A stretch of DNA of 64,000 nucleotides from Cryptomeria japonica (lineage: Eukaryota; Streptophyta; Pinopsida; Cupressales; Cupressaceae): positions 541,092,335-541,156,334 of the forward strand of contig NC_081412.1 in the NCBI RefSeq assembly GCF_030272615.1, in the 5' to 3' direction. This document shows, in pieces, positions 24,030-35,154 of this stretch. The notes below the pieces were generated by a model. The model was given only the letters and a program-made list of their open reading frames with translations, did not search any database and was not told the origin of the DNA. The translations under genes and the position numbers were made by a program. The stretch's first letter is position 1, and every line of letters begins with the position of its first letter.

Positions 24030-25636
24030 CTTTAGTGATAATTTTATATATCGTATTACAAAGAGAAATCAGTTTGAAATCACTAAATGTGTGGACTTAC
24101 TTTCTCTTTGGAATGAGGACTGAAAAGGTGTGATTTAAAGCCCTTAGCATTATCTTCTTCTTTCTTGATTCTTTGATAGCCTTGTGGACATCATATACTA
24201 CAATAACCAAAAAATGTTGGAAGAAGCTAGCTCGGAAGCCATTTGGACCAAGGGCCTTATCTAGATTCATTTGAAAAAGTTTCCTTTTAATTTCTTATTT
24301 TAAAATTGCCTTATACATCTCCCTATTTTGATCTTCTGTGATGATAGTGGAATTGCCCCTAAAATCTCATATCTATCCCTCCTGTGTTGAATTCCTTCTC
24401 TATTTAAAGTTGCTTCAAAATACAAAACCTATTCTCTAATCACCTCCTCCATGGATTGGATCATTGATCTATCATATCTTTATATCAGTGATTATTTTCC
24501 TTTTTTTCTTGACTATTGCTGATTTATGGAAGAACTTTGTATTTCAGTCCCCTTCTTTTAGACAAAGCTCTTAAGATTTATGTCTCCAAAAACATTCTTC
24601 ACTTTCCAATTATTCATTCATCTCTTGTTTTAGAGCCTTCTCTATCTCATACTCTTGTATTCACATCCCTTTTTTAATGATTACTTCATTAAGAGTTGCT
24701 AATTCTTTTTCCACCCTTTGTTTTTCCTGAAAAAATATCCTTAAAGTGATTTTTATTCCATTCTTTTATCTTGGTCTTGACATAAATTAATTTCTTTCTT
24801 ACTTGGAACATATTGGAATGATTTCCAACTTTATTCCCTTTCCAGAGAGATGCAATTAGGTCTTTTAGTTTCGGGTCCCTTAGCCACATGTTTTTGAATT
24901 TTAATGGACTTCCAACTGGTGGAGTCTCGTGGGAAGTTTTTAGCTAAACACGGTAGTGATCAGATCTTGAGAAATGGAGAATTGTTACTTCATTTTATTC
25001 CAACATGTTTTTGAAGTATCTTATACTTAGAAACCTATCTAATATTTCTAATATATTTGTAAAGCCTTTTCTCCTATTAGTCCATGTGAAAGCGTCATTC
25101 TTGGCTTTAAAATACTTGAGGTGATTATTATCAATGTAGGATTGAAAATCAACTTGCACATTTGAAGTTCTACTTAGGCCTTCCATTTTCTCCTTATTGT
25201 TTACGGTGGCATTAAATTCTCTCACTATGATACCCTTTTCCCCTCTAAATTATTTAATCTTATTCAACAATTGCATCCATAAATTTCTTTCTTGAATCAT
25301 TCAAATAGGGCCATAAACATTGATGAGAAAAAAGCAATCATTATTCTAAGGAATTTTTAATTTCATCACAATCCACAATCTATTATCTTTAATCACCATA
25401 CCTTCAATTTTAAGGGGGTTCCATATGATTCCAAGACCTCCAGAAGCTCCCTCGGAGCCAACAAAGTTCCCTTTCCATTTTAACCAACGAGAAAGCCTAT
25501 TATTACTTTGTTCCAGTTTTAACTTTGTCTCTTGAAGAAGGAAGATGTCCACTCTAGATTGATCAATTTGGCACTTGAGTAGGCACCATTTGTTAGGGGA
25601 ATTGATGCCACTAACATTTCACGTTATGATTTTCAT
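24030..25636 (-). pseudogene. LINE ORF2 fragment: endonuclease and start of reverse transcriptase
   Basis: Minus-strand remnant of a plant L1-type LINE ORF2. It starts at 25,636 with MKII followed by NVSGINSPNKW (the N-terminal Asn motif of AP-like endonucleases). FLLQETKL (catalytic Glu block) lies near 25,530, GGLGIIWNP near 25,430, and the ORF continues through DAFTWTNRR near 25,085 and SDHYRV near 24,955 (the C-terminal SDH motif). The linker contains KEWNKNHFKDIF near 24,740, and the RT start appears as FKLISLCNTIYKIITK near 24,040-24,080. The remaining RT, including the palm catalytic motif, is absent, so the element is 3'-truncated or rearranged at about 24.0 kb. Many stops and frame changes break it. 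Confidence 0.8.
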
Positions 25637-25898
25637 TGCATTTGGGGAAGGAAATCCTTCCCTGATATAAGTTTCCTTTGTCCCGAGGCACTCGCTGCCA
25701 ATTACAATTTTGATTTGTTAAATTTTGGTCATATTTTTATTTTTTTCCTTGATTTTGGGTTCTTTGATTTTAGACTAGCTCTGTTCTATAATTCTTTCCT
25801 CTAAGGCCATGATTTCATCAAATTCATGTTCTCTCTAGTCCCCCATTTCATATTCTAGCACTATTTCTTCATCCACTGGGTTAGTCCCTAATGTTTTT
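25637..25898 (-). pseudogene. LINE ORF1 C-terminus and ORF1-ORF2 junction
   Basis: Continues the antisense LINE between the Copia insertion and ORF2; the acidic, Lys/Glu-rich minus-strand reading resembles the C-terminal tail of LINE ORF1. The same LINE resumes at 30,733 on the other side of the insertion. Confidence 0.5.
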
Positions 25899-25903
25899 GA
25901 GAC

Positions 25904-26354
25904 TGTTGGTGTAAATAATTATTCATCTTGGATATTATTACACTTTACTTAAGTTTACTTAGGAAATGCATTTCATAGTAGTTTTGGTATGAGACACTTG
26001 GGTGTTTGTGCCACATTGGGATAGTGTGTGTAGGAGAAATTCCACCTTTTATGGTGTTGATCTTGTTGTTACACTCCACATTCAGTGGGTGATCCACCTC
26101 GTGTGGACTATTATATTATTTCTCCTACCTACCCACACCTATTTCCTACCTACCCTTGTTTCTTATTGAGCCACATGTCATGTTTGTGTGCTCACATATC
26201 CCTAGCCTTGCCTATATAAGTAGGCTCATCTACATTGTATGTAATTATTATTATTGATCATTTTCTATTGATGAGAATACAGTTTATTCTTGTCCTATAT
26301 TGTGTCTCTATTTTGTACATTTCATTGAGCTCTTTATCTTAGAAAAATCTCACA
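25904..26354 (+). repeat. 5' LTR of the Copia element
   Basis: TGTTGGTG...TCTCACA, 451 bp. A TATA box (TATATAAG, 26,213-26,220) lies about 140 bp from the right end, as expected for the LTR promoter. Confidence 0.95.
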
Positions 26355-26367
26355 TGGTATCAGAGCC
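26355..26367 (+). other. Primer-binding site of the Copia element
   Basis: TGGTATCAGAGCC immediately follows the LTR and is the standard site complementary to the 3' end of initiator methionine tRNA in plant Copia elements. Confidence 0.9.
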
Positions 26368-27845
26368 ATTGGGGCTTCATTGATTCGTCTTGAAGAGGCA
26401 TTATTGTGACGTCAAGAGGTAGATCTGAGGAGCAACATCTTTTGGAGGCATCCTAGACCAGATCCAACCTCGCCATTACGTCCAGGTGGTTGTTGCCATG
26501 AATTTTGGTTATAAAGTCAGCCTATTTTGGTGAGAAAATTTTTTTCACCAATTTTGCTATTATTGTATGAATTTCGAATTTTTTTTATATTTTCCGAAAA
26601 ATAAAAATAAAAATAAAAATTCGTCAAAAAAAAATTGGAAAAAAAAAAAAATTTCGAAAAAAAAAAAAAAATTCGGAAATTTTTTTCAAAAAAATCAAAA
26701 ATTGTTTTGGGGGGGGTCTGCAGACCCCCCCCCTGTGACCTTTGTACTCCGCAGGGTACCACTAATCTCCGCTGCTTGTACTCTCCACCGACAACAGTGC
26801 CATCTCTTTCATCCCCTCGGCAACCGCGTCCTATACCTGCTCTGGTTGCTGTACTCACGGTTCTCGTTGTCCGAGGTTTGCTGCTGCTCTGGCCCAGCCC
26901 TCCATTGCCGGAAGACCCCGCCGACCCCCGGACTCCCTTCTACCAGTGCCGACACCACTGCCCTCCAGCTCGGAGTCTCCTGCCAACTTGCAGCTCCCAG
27001 AAGAATTTAAACTCGGTGGGACCCGCGTCCGCCATGTGCTAGGCAGCCATTGGCCCGCTGTCGACATCCGTACGCCAGCTCATCGCCTAGTCACACAGTG
27101 CCACATCAACATTTCCATACGGTACAGATGCCACGCAGGGGGGAGATGACTTTTTTGTGATGGCCAGACGAGCATCAAATTTATGCTCTTCATTTGCTGA
27201 CATCAGCACCACATCAGTAGTATTTTGAAATTTTTTGACCCCCTCTTCATTGAGCCTTTTGATTTTGCAGTTCAACTTCAAATGGCCATAACTTGCTCAT
27301 TTTTGCTCCTTTTTGGGTGAATTTTTTTTTGAAATGGGCTAGAATTTCATGTACTTTCATGTGGTGGAATTATTTTCTGATTTTTATGGACATATTTTTC
27401 ATAATTCTCAGTTTTTGGTGACTATACCTATCCAATCCCCGTTTCTGCAACTTCTAGGTCTCCGTTCGGGCTCATACGAACTCCTTTTCAGGTGCCATTT
27501 TTTTTGAAAGTGCGTTATTTTTTGTCTAATCATGAATATGCTATCAGTTTGTAGCAATTGTGGGTATAAATTGTACTTTCATCATATGGTCTTATTTGGC
27601 CAATTTGACATTTGTATTGCATAGATCTATCTTTCTGATCTTTTGCTTTGTAGTTCTTAGCCTATTGGGGCAGTTGTAAAACAAAATTAGAAGTCCACCT
27701 TACCATTGCTTGAAAGTGGCCTATTGTACACGCAGTACATATAAAGTGCCAAAATCATCATATTTTGGGGGGTACTTTTATTGAGTGAATTTGGGGGGGT
27801 GCCTCTTGTGCTTTTGTGCTATTGTGTTCCTTCCTTTTTTCTGCT
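26368..27845 (+). other. Long untranslated leader of the Copia element
   Basis: About 1.5 kb without a supported gene. It holds A- and T-homopolymer runs (26,568-26,715), then a GC-rich, pyrimidine-rich block (26,715-27,150) that is unlike anything else in the window. Open frames in this block (for example 26,567-27,042) overlap in several frames on both strands, as expected from composition alone. Confidence 0.6.
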
Positions 27846-29133
27846 ATGGGTTCTTCTAAGTTTCCTCTCTTAACTCCTCATAATTATGCTACTTGGAAAA
27901 TTGATGCATGGAGTAAACTTATGGAAAAAGGACTAACTCATTACATTGATGGAACTATTGTTGCTCCCATTGATCCTAAGGTTGATTGGTCACTTGGATT
28001 ATCTTACTAAAAATATCATGGCAATTGGTACCTTAAGAAAGTATGTATCAAAGGATCTCATTTTTCATATTAAGAAGTGTACTCTAATCAAGGATGCTTG
28101 GAAAAAGTTTCAAGACTTGTATGGACAAGTTGATGAGATTAGGGGATATCAAATTGATAGTGATCTCACCATGTTGGATCCCAAGAACTTTGATACTATA
28201 CAAGATTATGTCACTAAGGCAAATGAGTTGAGGGCACAACTCAAAGATTGTGGCATTGATAAGAAGGATACTCAATTGATATTCAACTTGATAGGCAAGC
28301 TTCCACAAGAATATGCAACATTCGTTTCTAGTTTCCAAACCCATAGGATGACAATGGGTTCAAGCTACACAATGCCTACATTTGATGCTTTCAATGAAAT
28401 GTTGATGATGGAACAAACTAAGTTGATAAGCATGGGCATTCTTAAGGCTTCTAAGTCTCAAGCATTAGTGGAAAATCAAGGGAACAAAGTAAATCAAGGA
28501 AAGGAAAACTCAAACAAGAAGAAATGGCAATCAAAGCCTAAGGACAAAGCATCATCTTCTCCACAACAAGGAGATACATCCTCTTCTAAGAGAGATAATT
28601 CACCAAAGAGGGAGAGACCTACTAGTGCCTATTGTAAAAAGGTTGGTCATGAAGAGCATCGTTGCCTTTCTAAGAAGATTGATGAGCTCACACATATCCT
28701 CAAAAAGCATAACATTGATTTGCCTAAAGTCTACAAGAAGGATGGTTCATCAACTTCCACTTCCTCACATTCAAAAGGAAAAGGGCAAGCATTCATGGCT
28801 TCTACAAGTGGGAAGACTCACTCTTTTGGGACAAGGAAAGGAAAAGCTCTATGTGCTACTATCAGTCATGATTCAGAGAGATGGCTTCTAGATTCAGGGG
28901 CTTCTCATCATATGGCATCTTCGCAGTCTATGTTCTCTACATTTGAGCCTTGCACCATGCCGCAAATTTTGATGGGCAATCATACATACATGGATGTGAT
29001 TGGGAAAGGATCTATTGACATTGGGGATAACTCCTTCAATAATGTGTTGTGTGTACCCCACTTGACAAAAAATCTCCTTTCTATATATCAAATCACACCT
29101 GGCGCAACTAAGACTTGGAGACTAGAGCTATGA
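27846..29133 (+). mobile_element. gag-protease region of the Copia element (fossil)
   Basis: Begins at an ATG with MGSSKFPLLTPHNYATWKID, the N-terminus of the UBN2/Retrotran_gag_2 capsid family. The capsid continues through LYGQVDEIRGYQIDSDL and LPQEYATFVSSFQTHRM. A Cys/His knuckle-like stretch lies near 28,627-28,670 (YCKKVGHEEHRC), followed by a Ser/Lys-rich linker, then the protease core WLLDSGASHHM near 28,878 and the conserved downstream LCVPHLTKNLLS near 29,050. Gag would package the RNA; the protease would mature the particle. It is a fossil with few breaks. Confidence 0.85.
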
Positions 29134-29930
29134 TTGCGACTAGGGTGGTTGATCATGCATCTCGGTTATACTCCTTTTCAGATTTTGTTGATGATGATGA
29201 TTTCACATTTGATGATTCTACACATGATGATCACACTTCTTGTGATGGTTCAGATTTTGAGAACTTTGGGCACTTGAACATGGGGATTCTCACATGTGAA
29301 CCCATTCTTGAGTCTTGTATTTCATCTCCTCATATTGATATCACATCACCTACTGCACCTGATGATGCAGATAGTGCAACAGTTTTGCCTTCATGTGATT
29401 CAATGCAGTAGGATATTCATTATCTTCCAGCTTCAGATTCATGGGATGATTACTTGATAGACATTGCAGGTTTGTTTGTGGAATCCTACATTGCAGATTT
29501 GGGAGACATCATTGATGACATTCATCTTCTCTTTGATGAAGATGATCCTTCTTTGATTGTTGCGAGGGAACACTCTGACCCTCTTGTTCATTCTCTACAT
29601 GATCATTCTTTCGAGGTTGACATGATTGTGGATACTTATGTACAACAGTTGGAGGAGGTCTCTTTATGTTTTGAGGAGACATGTGAGTCTTTGGGACATG
29701 TTCTACATCCATCTCCACTAGATCTTGGAGTGCCTTTTTCAGCAGTGTGGCACAGTTTACCACCTTTGGAGGGGGTATCTTTCAGCATCGACATGGGGAC
29801 ACTTGAGCAGTTTTCAGAGATTCCATTCATCATGAGTTTTCTTCATACATCTTCCCTTCATGATTGGGGAGACTTCATGGATGCACCTTTGGTTTTGTTT
29901 CTTCCTAAGGGGAGGAATGTTGTTTGACAT
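29134..29930 (+). mobile_element. Acidic ORF region replacing pol in the Copia element (fossil)
   Basis: Starts with RVVDHASRLYSFSDFV, recognisable as the GAG-pre-integrase segment that in complete Copia elements leads into integrase. Instead of integrase the frame becomes strongly acidic (runs of Asp around 29,190-29,240) and stays rich in Asp, Ser, His and Leu to about 29,930, with no recognised domain. About 350 bp of G/T-rich untranslated sequence follow before the 3' LTR. Confidence 0.6.
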
Positions 29931-30276
29931 TTGTGGAGCAGTTTCTTCATACATCGAGCTTCTATCATTGGTGCAGAATCCACATTGAGGGGGGGCTTCC
30001 TCGCTTCTCTTCTTCTCTCATATGGGGGGGACTTTTTCCTCACATGGGGTTTTGTCCTTCACATTCTTCTATGAGAGTTCTCTTGTATGTTTTCATCTCT
30101 CTTTTGGGGGAGGGTTTTTTCCCATTGGGTTTTTCTCTCTTTCCCCGCTTTATGGGAGATTGCATTTGCATATGCACATGGGTACCTAACATGGCCTCAT
30201 AGCCGAGACCCATCTTGCATTGCTTAGTTGCATTGCAGACTTAAGTGCATTCCCCTAAGTTGCAATTAAGGTGGGG

Positions 30277-30727
30277 TGTTGGTGTAAATAATTATTCATC
30301 TTGGATATTATTACACTTTACTTAAGTTTACTTAGGAAATGCATTTCATAGTAGTTTGGGTATGAGACACTTGGGTGTCTGTGCCACATTGGGATAGTGT
30401 GTGTAGGAGAAATTCCACCTTTTATGGTGTTGATCTTGTTGTTACACTCCACATTCAGTGGGTGATCCACCTCATGTGGACTATTATATTATTTCTCCTA
30501 CCTACCCACACCTATTTCCTACCTACCCTTATTTCTTTTTGAGCCACATGTCATGTTTGTGTGCTCACATATCCCTAGCCTTGCCTATATAAGTAGGCTC
30601 ATCTACATTGTATGTAATTATTATTATTGATCATTTTCTATTGATGAGAATATAGTTTATTCTTGTCCTATATTGTGTCTCTATTTTGTCCATTTCATTG
30701 AGCTCTTGATCTTGGTAAAATCTCACA
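30277..30727 (+). repeat. 3' LTR of the Copia element
   Basis: 451 bp, preceded by the purine-rich AATTAAGGTGGGG (30,264-30,276) and followed by the target duplication GAGAC. Ten substitutions and no indels relative to the 5' LTR. Confidence 0.95.
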
Positions 30728-30732
30728 GAGAC

Positions 30733-31990
30733 TTTTCTCACATAAGGAAAGGCTCATGATTAAATAATGAAAATGTCTGTCTTTTTTATATACCATTTAG
30801 AGGTTCTCTTATAGCAGTATCTTCCCCATTAGCCTCCATATTAATGTGTGATCTAAGATGAGTATTCACCTTACCTTCCTCTTGCCTCTCATATTAATTT
30901 GAAGACACTAATTTCTTCAGTCTGACATCTTCTTGGTCTTTCTCCACTAGAGTGTTGTCTTGAGATTTCATGGGGGGCTCGCAAACCTCTACATTTGCTT
31001 CTCTAGCTTCCTATATTTTTTCAAGTGCCACATTGGGCTATTGATTTTCCATGGAATCCTCCCTTGATTGTGGGTCTTTTAGTGTTTTCAAAACTTGATT
31101 AAGGAAACCCCTCTTGAGAGGAATTTGAACAACTTCTTCACAGGGTCTATTTTCCCTTAGAGACAAATTTTCTAGACTTTGTTCTAGATTTCTTCATGTT
31201 CTCTTTTTGAAGAAAAACGTCCTTCTAAAATGTTTTCTTTATCTTCGCTACAAGGTTGCATTCTTTGAGGTAGATCCATTACTTCTATATATGTGTCCAC
31301 TTGATTACTTATGACTTTCGACCAACATTTAAGCTTATCATGGCCTTTGGATTTGGAAGTGGGACATACAATAAGTTTGTCTTCTCTTTCCACCTTTTGA
31401 TTCCATATGCCCCAATCTATATAAATTTTAATATCCCCGGGGAGAGGAGGAAATGACATAAGACTAAGGAAAATTCTACCATAAGTTCCAAATCTTCTAT
31501 CCTCCATTTTCCTGTCAATCTGAATGAGAGTTCCAAGGTTTTTACCAATCTCCTTAAGAATATTTTCCTCCCAATTTTCAGAAGGGAGGTTATAAAGCCT
31601 AATCCAAATTGGACCCTCATCCATTTTATGTTTCCAAGGATCAAATATTACAGACCACTCAATCATTTATATTCTAGATCCATCCATCATGTAAGGTCCA
31701 TGATTAAGGATTGCCCATTTATCCTCTTTAGATGGAAACTCAATGAGAAAATACCCATTAGGGAGGGCACTCATGTGAAGATGACTTCCCCAATTTTTAT
31801 CAATGCAACCTTTCATCTTCCCATAAGAAGACCATCCTCCTCTCCATTTGATGAAAAGGCCTACTTCCTTTAATCAGTCTATCGCTTTATTGATTTGATT
31901 TCTATCTAGAAATATTGAAACATTCCTTCCAAACAAGGAGTCACAGGAAATTTGCTTACCCTTGTGAGATGCATCTAGAGGGAGATCTAA
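30733..31990 (-). pseudogene. LINE ORF1 fragment (DUF4283 and zinc knuckle-like)
   Basis: Minus-strand ORF1 of the LINE that is interrupted by the Copia element. From right to left: a DUF4283-type block (NGYFLIEFPSKEDKWAILNH and GPYM near 31,690-31,770), an open stretch of 160 codons (31,184-31,666) with GPIWIRLYNLPSENW near 31,590, VEREDKLIVCP and the degenerate knuckle SKSKGHDKLKCW near 31,330. The knuckle has Ser where the second Cys is expected. A long polar tail continues to the insertion point. In L1-type plant LINEs this protein binds the element RNA. Broken by several stops and frame changes. Confidence 0.75.
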
Positions 31991-32279
31991 TAAAATACCC
32001 TTGAATAAATTTAATTTTTTGTAATATCAATTTAAATTTAAAAATTAAATATATTTTAATTAATTATTAATTAATTTAATAAAATATTTTTTATTATTAT
32101 ATTTATAAATTCTATTTTTTTTAACATCTAACTTTTAATATATTTTGACTTTGATTTTTTTTTTTTTTTAACAATGCTTTGAGATTTGAATTTAAGACCT
32201 CCCATGTAGAAGGATTGCAGCTAATCATTGTAGTTCGGTGTCATCCACTGATTTTTAATTTTTAATTTAGATTTAACCA

Positions 32280-33185
32280 TGATATACACCCTAACCATTA
32301 TCATAACCATAACCTAAAACCCTAACCCTAATCATAACACTAACCATGATGTAAACATTAACCTTGACCATAATACTGACCTTAACTCTAATGCAAAACA
32401 TAACCATAAACCAAATCCTAATCCTAACCATTCCCTCAGTTAGTATTTCTAACCCTACTCGAACAATAATTATGTTTACCCTAACCCTACCTTTGATGTA
32501 AACCCTAACCTAATCATAACGATAAACCCTAACCCTAACAAAAATCCTTAGCCCTAACCCTAAACCATAATCCTAACATTAACCCTAACTCTAACTATAA
32601 CTTGAAACCTATCCCTAATCCTATCCATAATCCTAATGCTAACATTAAATCCTAACCCAAACCATAACCCTATCCCTAACCTTAATCTTAAACCCTAACC
32701 CTAACCATAATCCTCACCCTAACCCTAAGCCTAAACCTAACCCTAACCATTATGTTAATCATGACCCTAACTCTAACCCTAATGCTAACCTTCACCCTAA
32801 CCCTAGGTATGATGTAAACCCTAACCCTATCCATAATCCTAACCCTATCCATGACCCTAACCATAATCTTGAACCTAACCTTAACCCCAACCATGATGTA
32901 AATAATAAACCTAACCATGTAACCTTAAACCATAACCCTAATCATAATCCTTAGCCCAACCCTAATCACATCGCAAACCTAACAATAATCCTAAACGTTG
33001 ACCCTGATAATAATCCTACCCTAGACTTAACCCTAACCTAAATTGAACTTTAATCCTAATCTATTCCTAACCTTAATCTAGCCAAAACCCTAATCCTAAT
33101 TGAACTTTAATACTAATTTAACCCTAACCTTAATGCAATTGAACCATAACCCTAATTCTAGCCCTAACTTTGAAGTAAACCCTAC
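32280..33185 (-). repeat. Degenerate interstitial telomere-like repeat tract
   Basis: About 0.9 kb of CCCTAA-like units with many variants (CCATAA, CCTTAA, TCCTAA). Runs such as ACCCTAACCCTAACC recur; the register is mostly 6 bp rather than the 7-bp CCCTAAA of most plants. A longer punctuation motif, ATGATGTAAACCCTAACC or variants, recurs about every 80-300 bp. The G-rich strand is the minus strand. The flanks are ordinary AT-rich DNA, so this is an interstitial tract, not a chromosome end. Confidence 0.85.
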
Positions 33186-33334
33186 ATAATAATATAATAA
33201 TAATAATATAATAATCATATATCTCATAATAATATAATTATATTATAATACAATTTATTTTAATTAAAAGATACTATATATTTATATATTGATTTATTTT
33301 ATGTTTCCCATGTTGCGCGGCACCATTGCCACTA

Positions 33335-33505
33335 GCATATATACCTTAAATTTTAATTTAATCTATATAAAGTACGCTGAGAGATATCCTTCTCGAGGCG
33401 CCTATTTTTAATCAATTTTACACCCTAAAGTAAAATAAGCGCCTCGAGAAGGATATCTCTTGGCATACTTTATATAGATTAAATTAAAATTTCAGATGTA
33501 TATGC
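33335..33505. mobile_element. 171-bp hairpin (fold-back) element, MITE-like
   Basis: Two arms of about 73 bp (33,335-33,408 and 33,432-33,505) are near-perfect inverted repeats, including the 20-bp blocks GAGATATCCTTCTCGAGGCG and its complement, separated by an unpaired loop of about 23 bp. Both ends read TAGCATATA outward, compatible with a TA target duplication (33,333-33,334 and 33,506-33,507), as for Tc1/mariner-type MITEs; the superfamily is inferred. No coding capacity. A transcript would fold into a long hairpin. Confidence 0.7.
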
Positions 33506-33509
33506 TAAT

Positions 33510-33700
33510 TATATTATTTCATTATTTAATGAAATAGATATAAGAAATTGCATTAATTATTTGATGCTAGAGAGACAAAATTCCCCTAAACCATAACATC
33601 AATAATTTTTAAAGAAAGTTTTCATGCTCTTAATATTCAAACTATCGTATAAATAATTGATACATTATCTTGTTAACTAGATTTTGTTTTACATATATGC
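33510..33700. repeat. Duplicated UGT-locus spacer A, copy 3 (end part)
   Basis: CCATAACATCAATAATTTTT through TACATTATCTTGTTAACTAGATTTT matches 4,285-4,380 and, less well, 19,725-19,830. Directly upstream of the truncated UGT. Confidence 0.65.
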
Positions 33701-34030
33701 ATTATCATAAAAATTACACACCGACAAGATAAGTCTGACCTGAGAAAGAGTAATCCAAATTTTCCTTTACTATATACTCATTCACAAAAGACAAACTAGC
33801 AAGTTGATGAGTAACGCCATTTTTCAATCGTCTTATATTTGTTCTATGATGGGGAATGAAAGGAAGCGCCAGCGTATAGAGTTTGAGTTTTATTAGGAAA
33901 CAAATTTCATGATCTGTAAGAGGCTGCAATCGTATATTTGCAACGTATACCATTGGATTTGTACTTGTCGAAGATAAGGATACAGGTTACTTTTATTGTA
34001 AGGCCTCGAATTGAAACTGCTTTGGGAACA

Positions 34031-35091
34031 ATGGCTGGAGATGGAAATGGTGCGACAATGCAAGTGGGGGTGGTACCACTCCCTGCACAGGGACACCTCA
34101 ATCAGCTCCTCCATTTGTCCAGAGTCATCGCTGAAAGAGGAGCAAGCGTATCCTTCGTGGCCACCTCAACCCATATTCACCAAGTCCGCCGCCGCGTTCA
34201 GGGATGGGATCTTCACAACTTCGATATTCGTTTCCACGAATTGCCCATGCCTCATCTCTCACCTGGAGAGCTCAATGCTCACAGCTCTCATATGTTTCCG
34301 CTTCATTTGATTCCTCTGTTTGAAGCCGTGGACGATCAGCTGGGGTCTCATGTTGATCAGCTGGGGTCTCATGTCTGCTCTGAGAACAATAATAGAGTGG
34401 TTATAGTCTATGACTCGGGTATGGGATGGATTCAGAATGTAGCTACCAAATATTCAATCCCTACCTATGTCTTCAGCCCTGTTGGCGCTTATTATAGGCT
34501 ATGGATGCAGCGGGTAAGTGACGAGACATGGGGTTTGCCCCCTGTTATATATCATTGAAGCGTTGCTTTCGAGAAAGATCGATAAAATATTCTAGGCGCC
34601 AAAGCTCTCTGTTAGGGTCTTCAAAGGGATATATCATAAACACCTTCAGTGCACTGGAATCAGAATTCATTCAGCAGGGAAGAGAGGAATTAGTCTACCG
34701 TGGGAAGCCCGTGTGGAGTGTGGGTCCTCTTCTTCCGCAGGCCTTCTTCAATGACGAAAGGCGGTTGCGATTGCAGGCGGACACAGAGTGCATGAGATGG
34801 TTAGATACACAGGCTCCGGCGTCGGTTGTCTACGTTTCTTTTGGCAGTGTGTCTTCTCTTTCGGCGACACAGATTGGAGAACTGGCCGACGGATTGGAAC
34901 GCAGCGGTCAGCCTTTCTTGTGGGTGCTCAGGATTTCCGATGAAGCCCATTCCTCGACAGAAGCGCAGTTTGATTCAGCTTGTAAGTTTCTGCAACAAGG
35001 GTACGAGAGGCGATCACAGAGACGGGGTTTTATTGTGAGGAATTGGGCGCCTCAGCTTCACATCCATTTTCACAAGTCGACGGGTGGGTTT
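34031..35091 (+). pseudogene. Truncated UDP-glycosyltransferase pseudogene (zeatin O-glucosyltransferase-like)
   Basis: Starts MAGDGNGATMQVGVVPLPAQ in the same ATG context as the intact paralogue (AACAATGGCT) and is highly similar to it throughout. It retains the N-terminal acceptor domain, including the catalytic His of PAQGH and the VIVYDS Asp motif. Three lesions are visible: a 21-bp in-frame tandem duplication (34,334-34,354 and 34,355-34,375; DQLGSHV twice), a net one-base loss near 34,545-34,552 that shifts the frame relative to the intact gene, and loss of homology at 35,091 inside the PSPG box, right after KSTGGF. The rest of the sugar-donor site and the C-terminus are missing. Spacer B begins about 65 bp later. 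It cannot make an active enzyme. Confidence 0.9.
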
Positions 35092-35154
35092 AGGGTATAT
35101 GTATATGTATACATACAATTGCTTAGAAATTTAATTTAATTTTCAATTATTATT

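Larger units (their letters stand above)
25904..30727 (+). mobile_element. Non-autonomous Copia-type LTR retrotransposon inserted in a LINE
   Basis: Complete at both ends: two 451-bp LTRs, 5-bp target duplication GAGAC (25,899-25,903 and 30,728-30,732), primer site TGGTATCAGAGCC and a purine-rich tract before the 3' LTR. The 3.9-kb interior encodes gag and protease followed by an acidic ORF; integrase core, reverse transcriptase and RNase H are absent. The LTRs differ at 10 of 451 positions (about 2.2 percent), which at the slow rates quoted for conifers would mean several to some 15 million years. Structure is whole at its ends; the coding part has a few breaks. Such an element would need enzymes supplied by a full-length relative. 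Confidence 0.93.

Noticed and set aside
26517-27067. Overlapping ORFs on both strands (up to 147 codons)
   Set aside because: Caused by homopolymer runs and a GC-rich block in the untranslated leader of the Copia element; no domain or consistent frame.
32688-32918. Minus-strand ORF of 76 codons full of RVRV motifs
   Set aside because: It is the translation of the telomere-like repeat, not a gene.
34500-34520. CGGGTAAGTG in the UGT pseudogene, a perfect splice-donor-like sequence
   Set aside because: The intact paralogue has CGGGTATCTG at this place and is intronless; no matching acceptor or homology pattern supports an intron.
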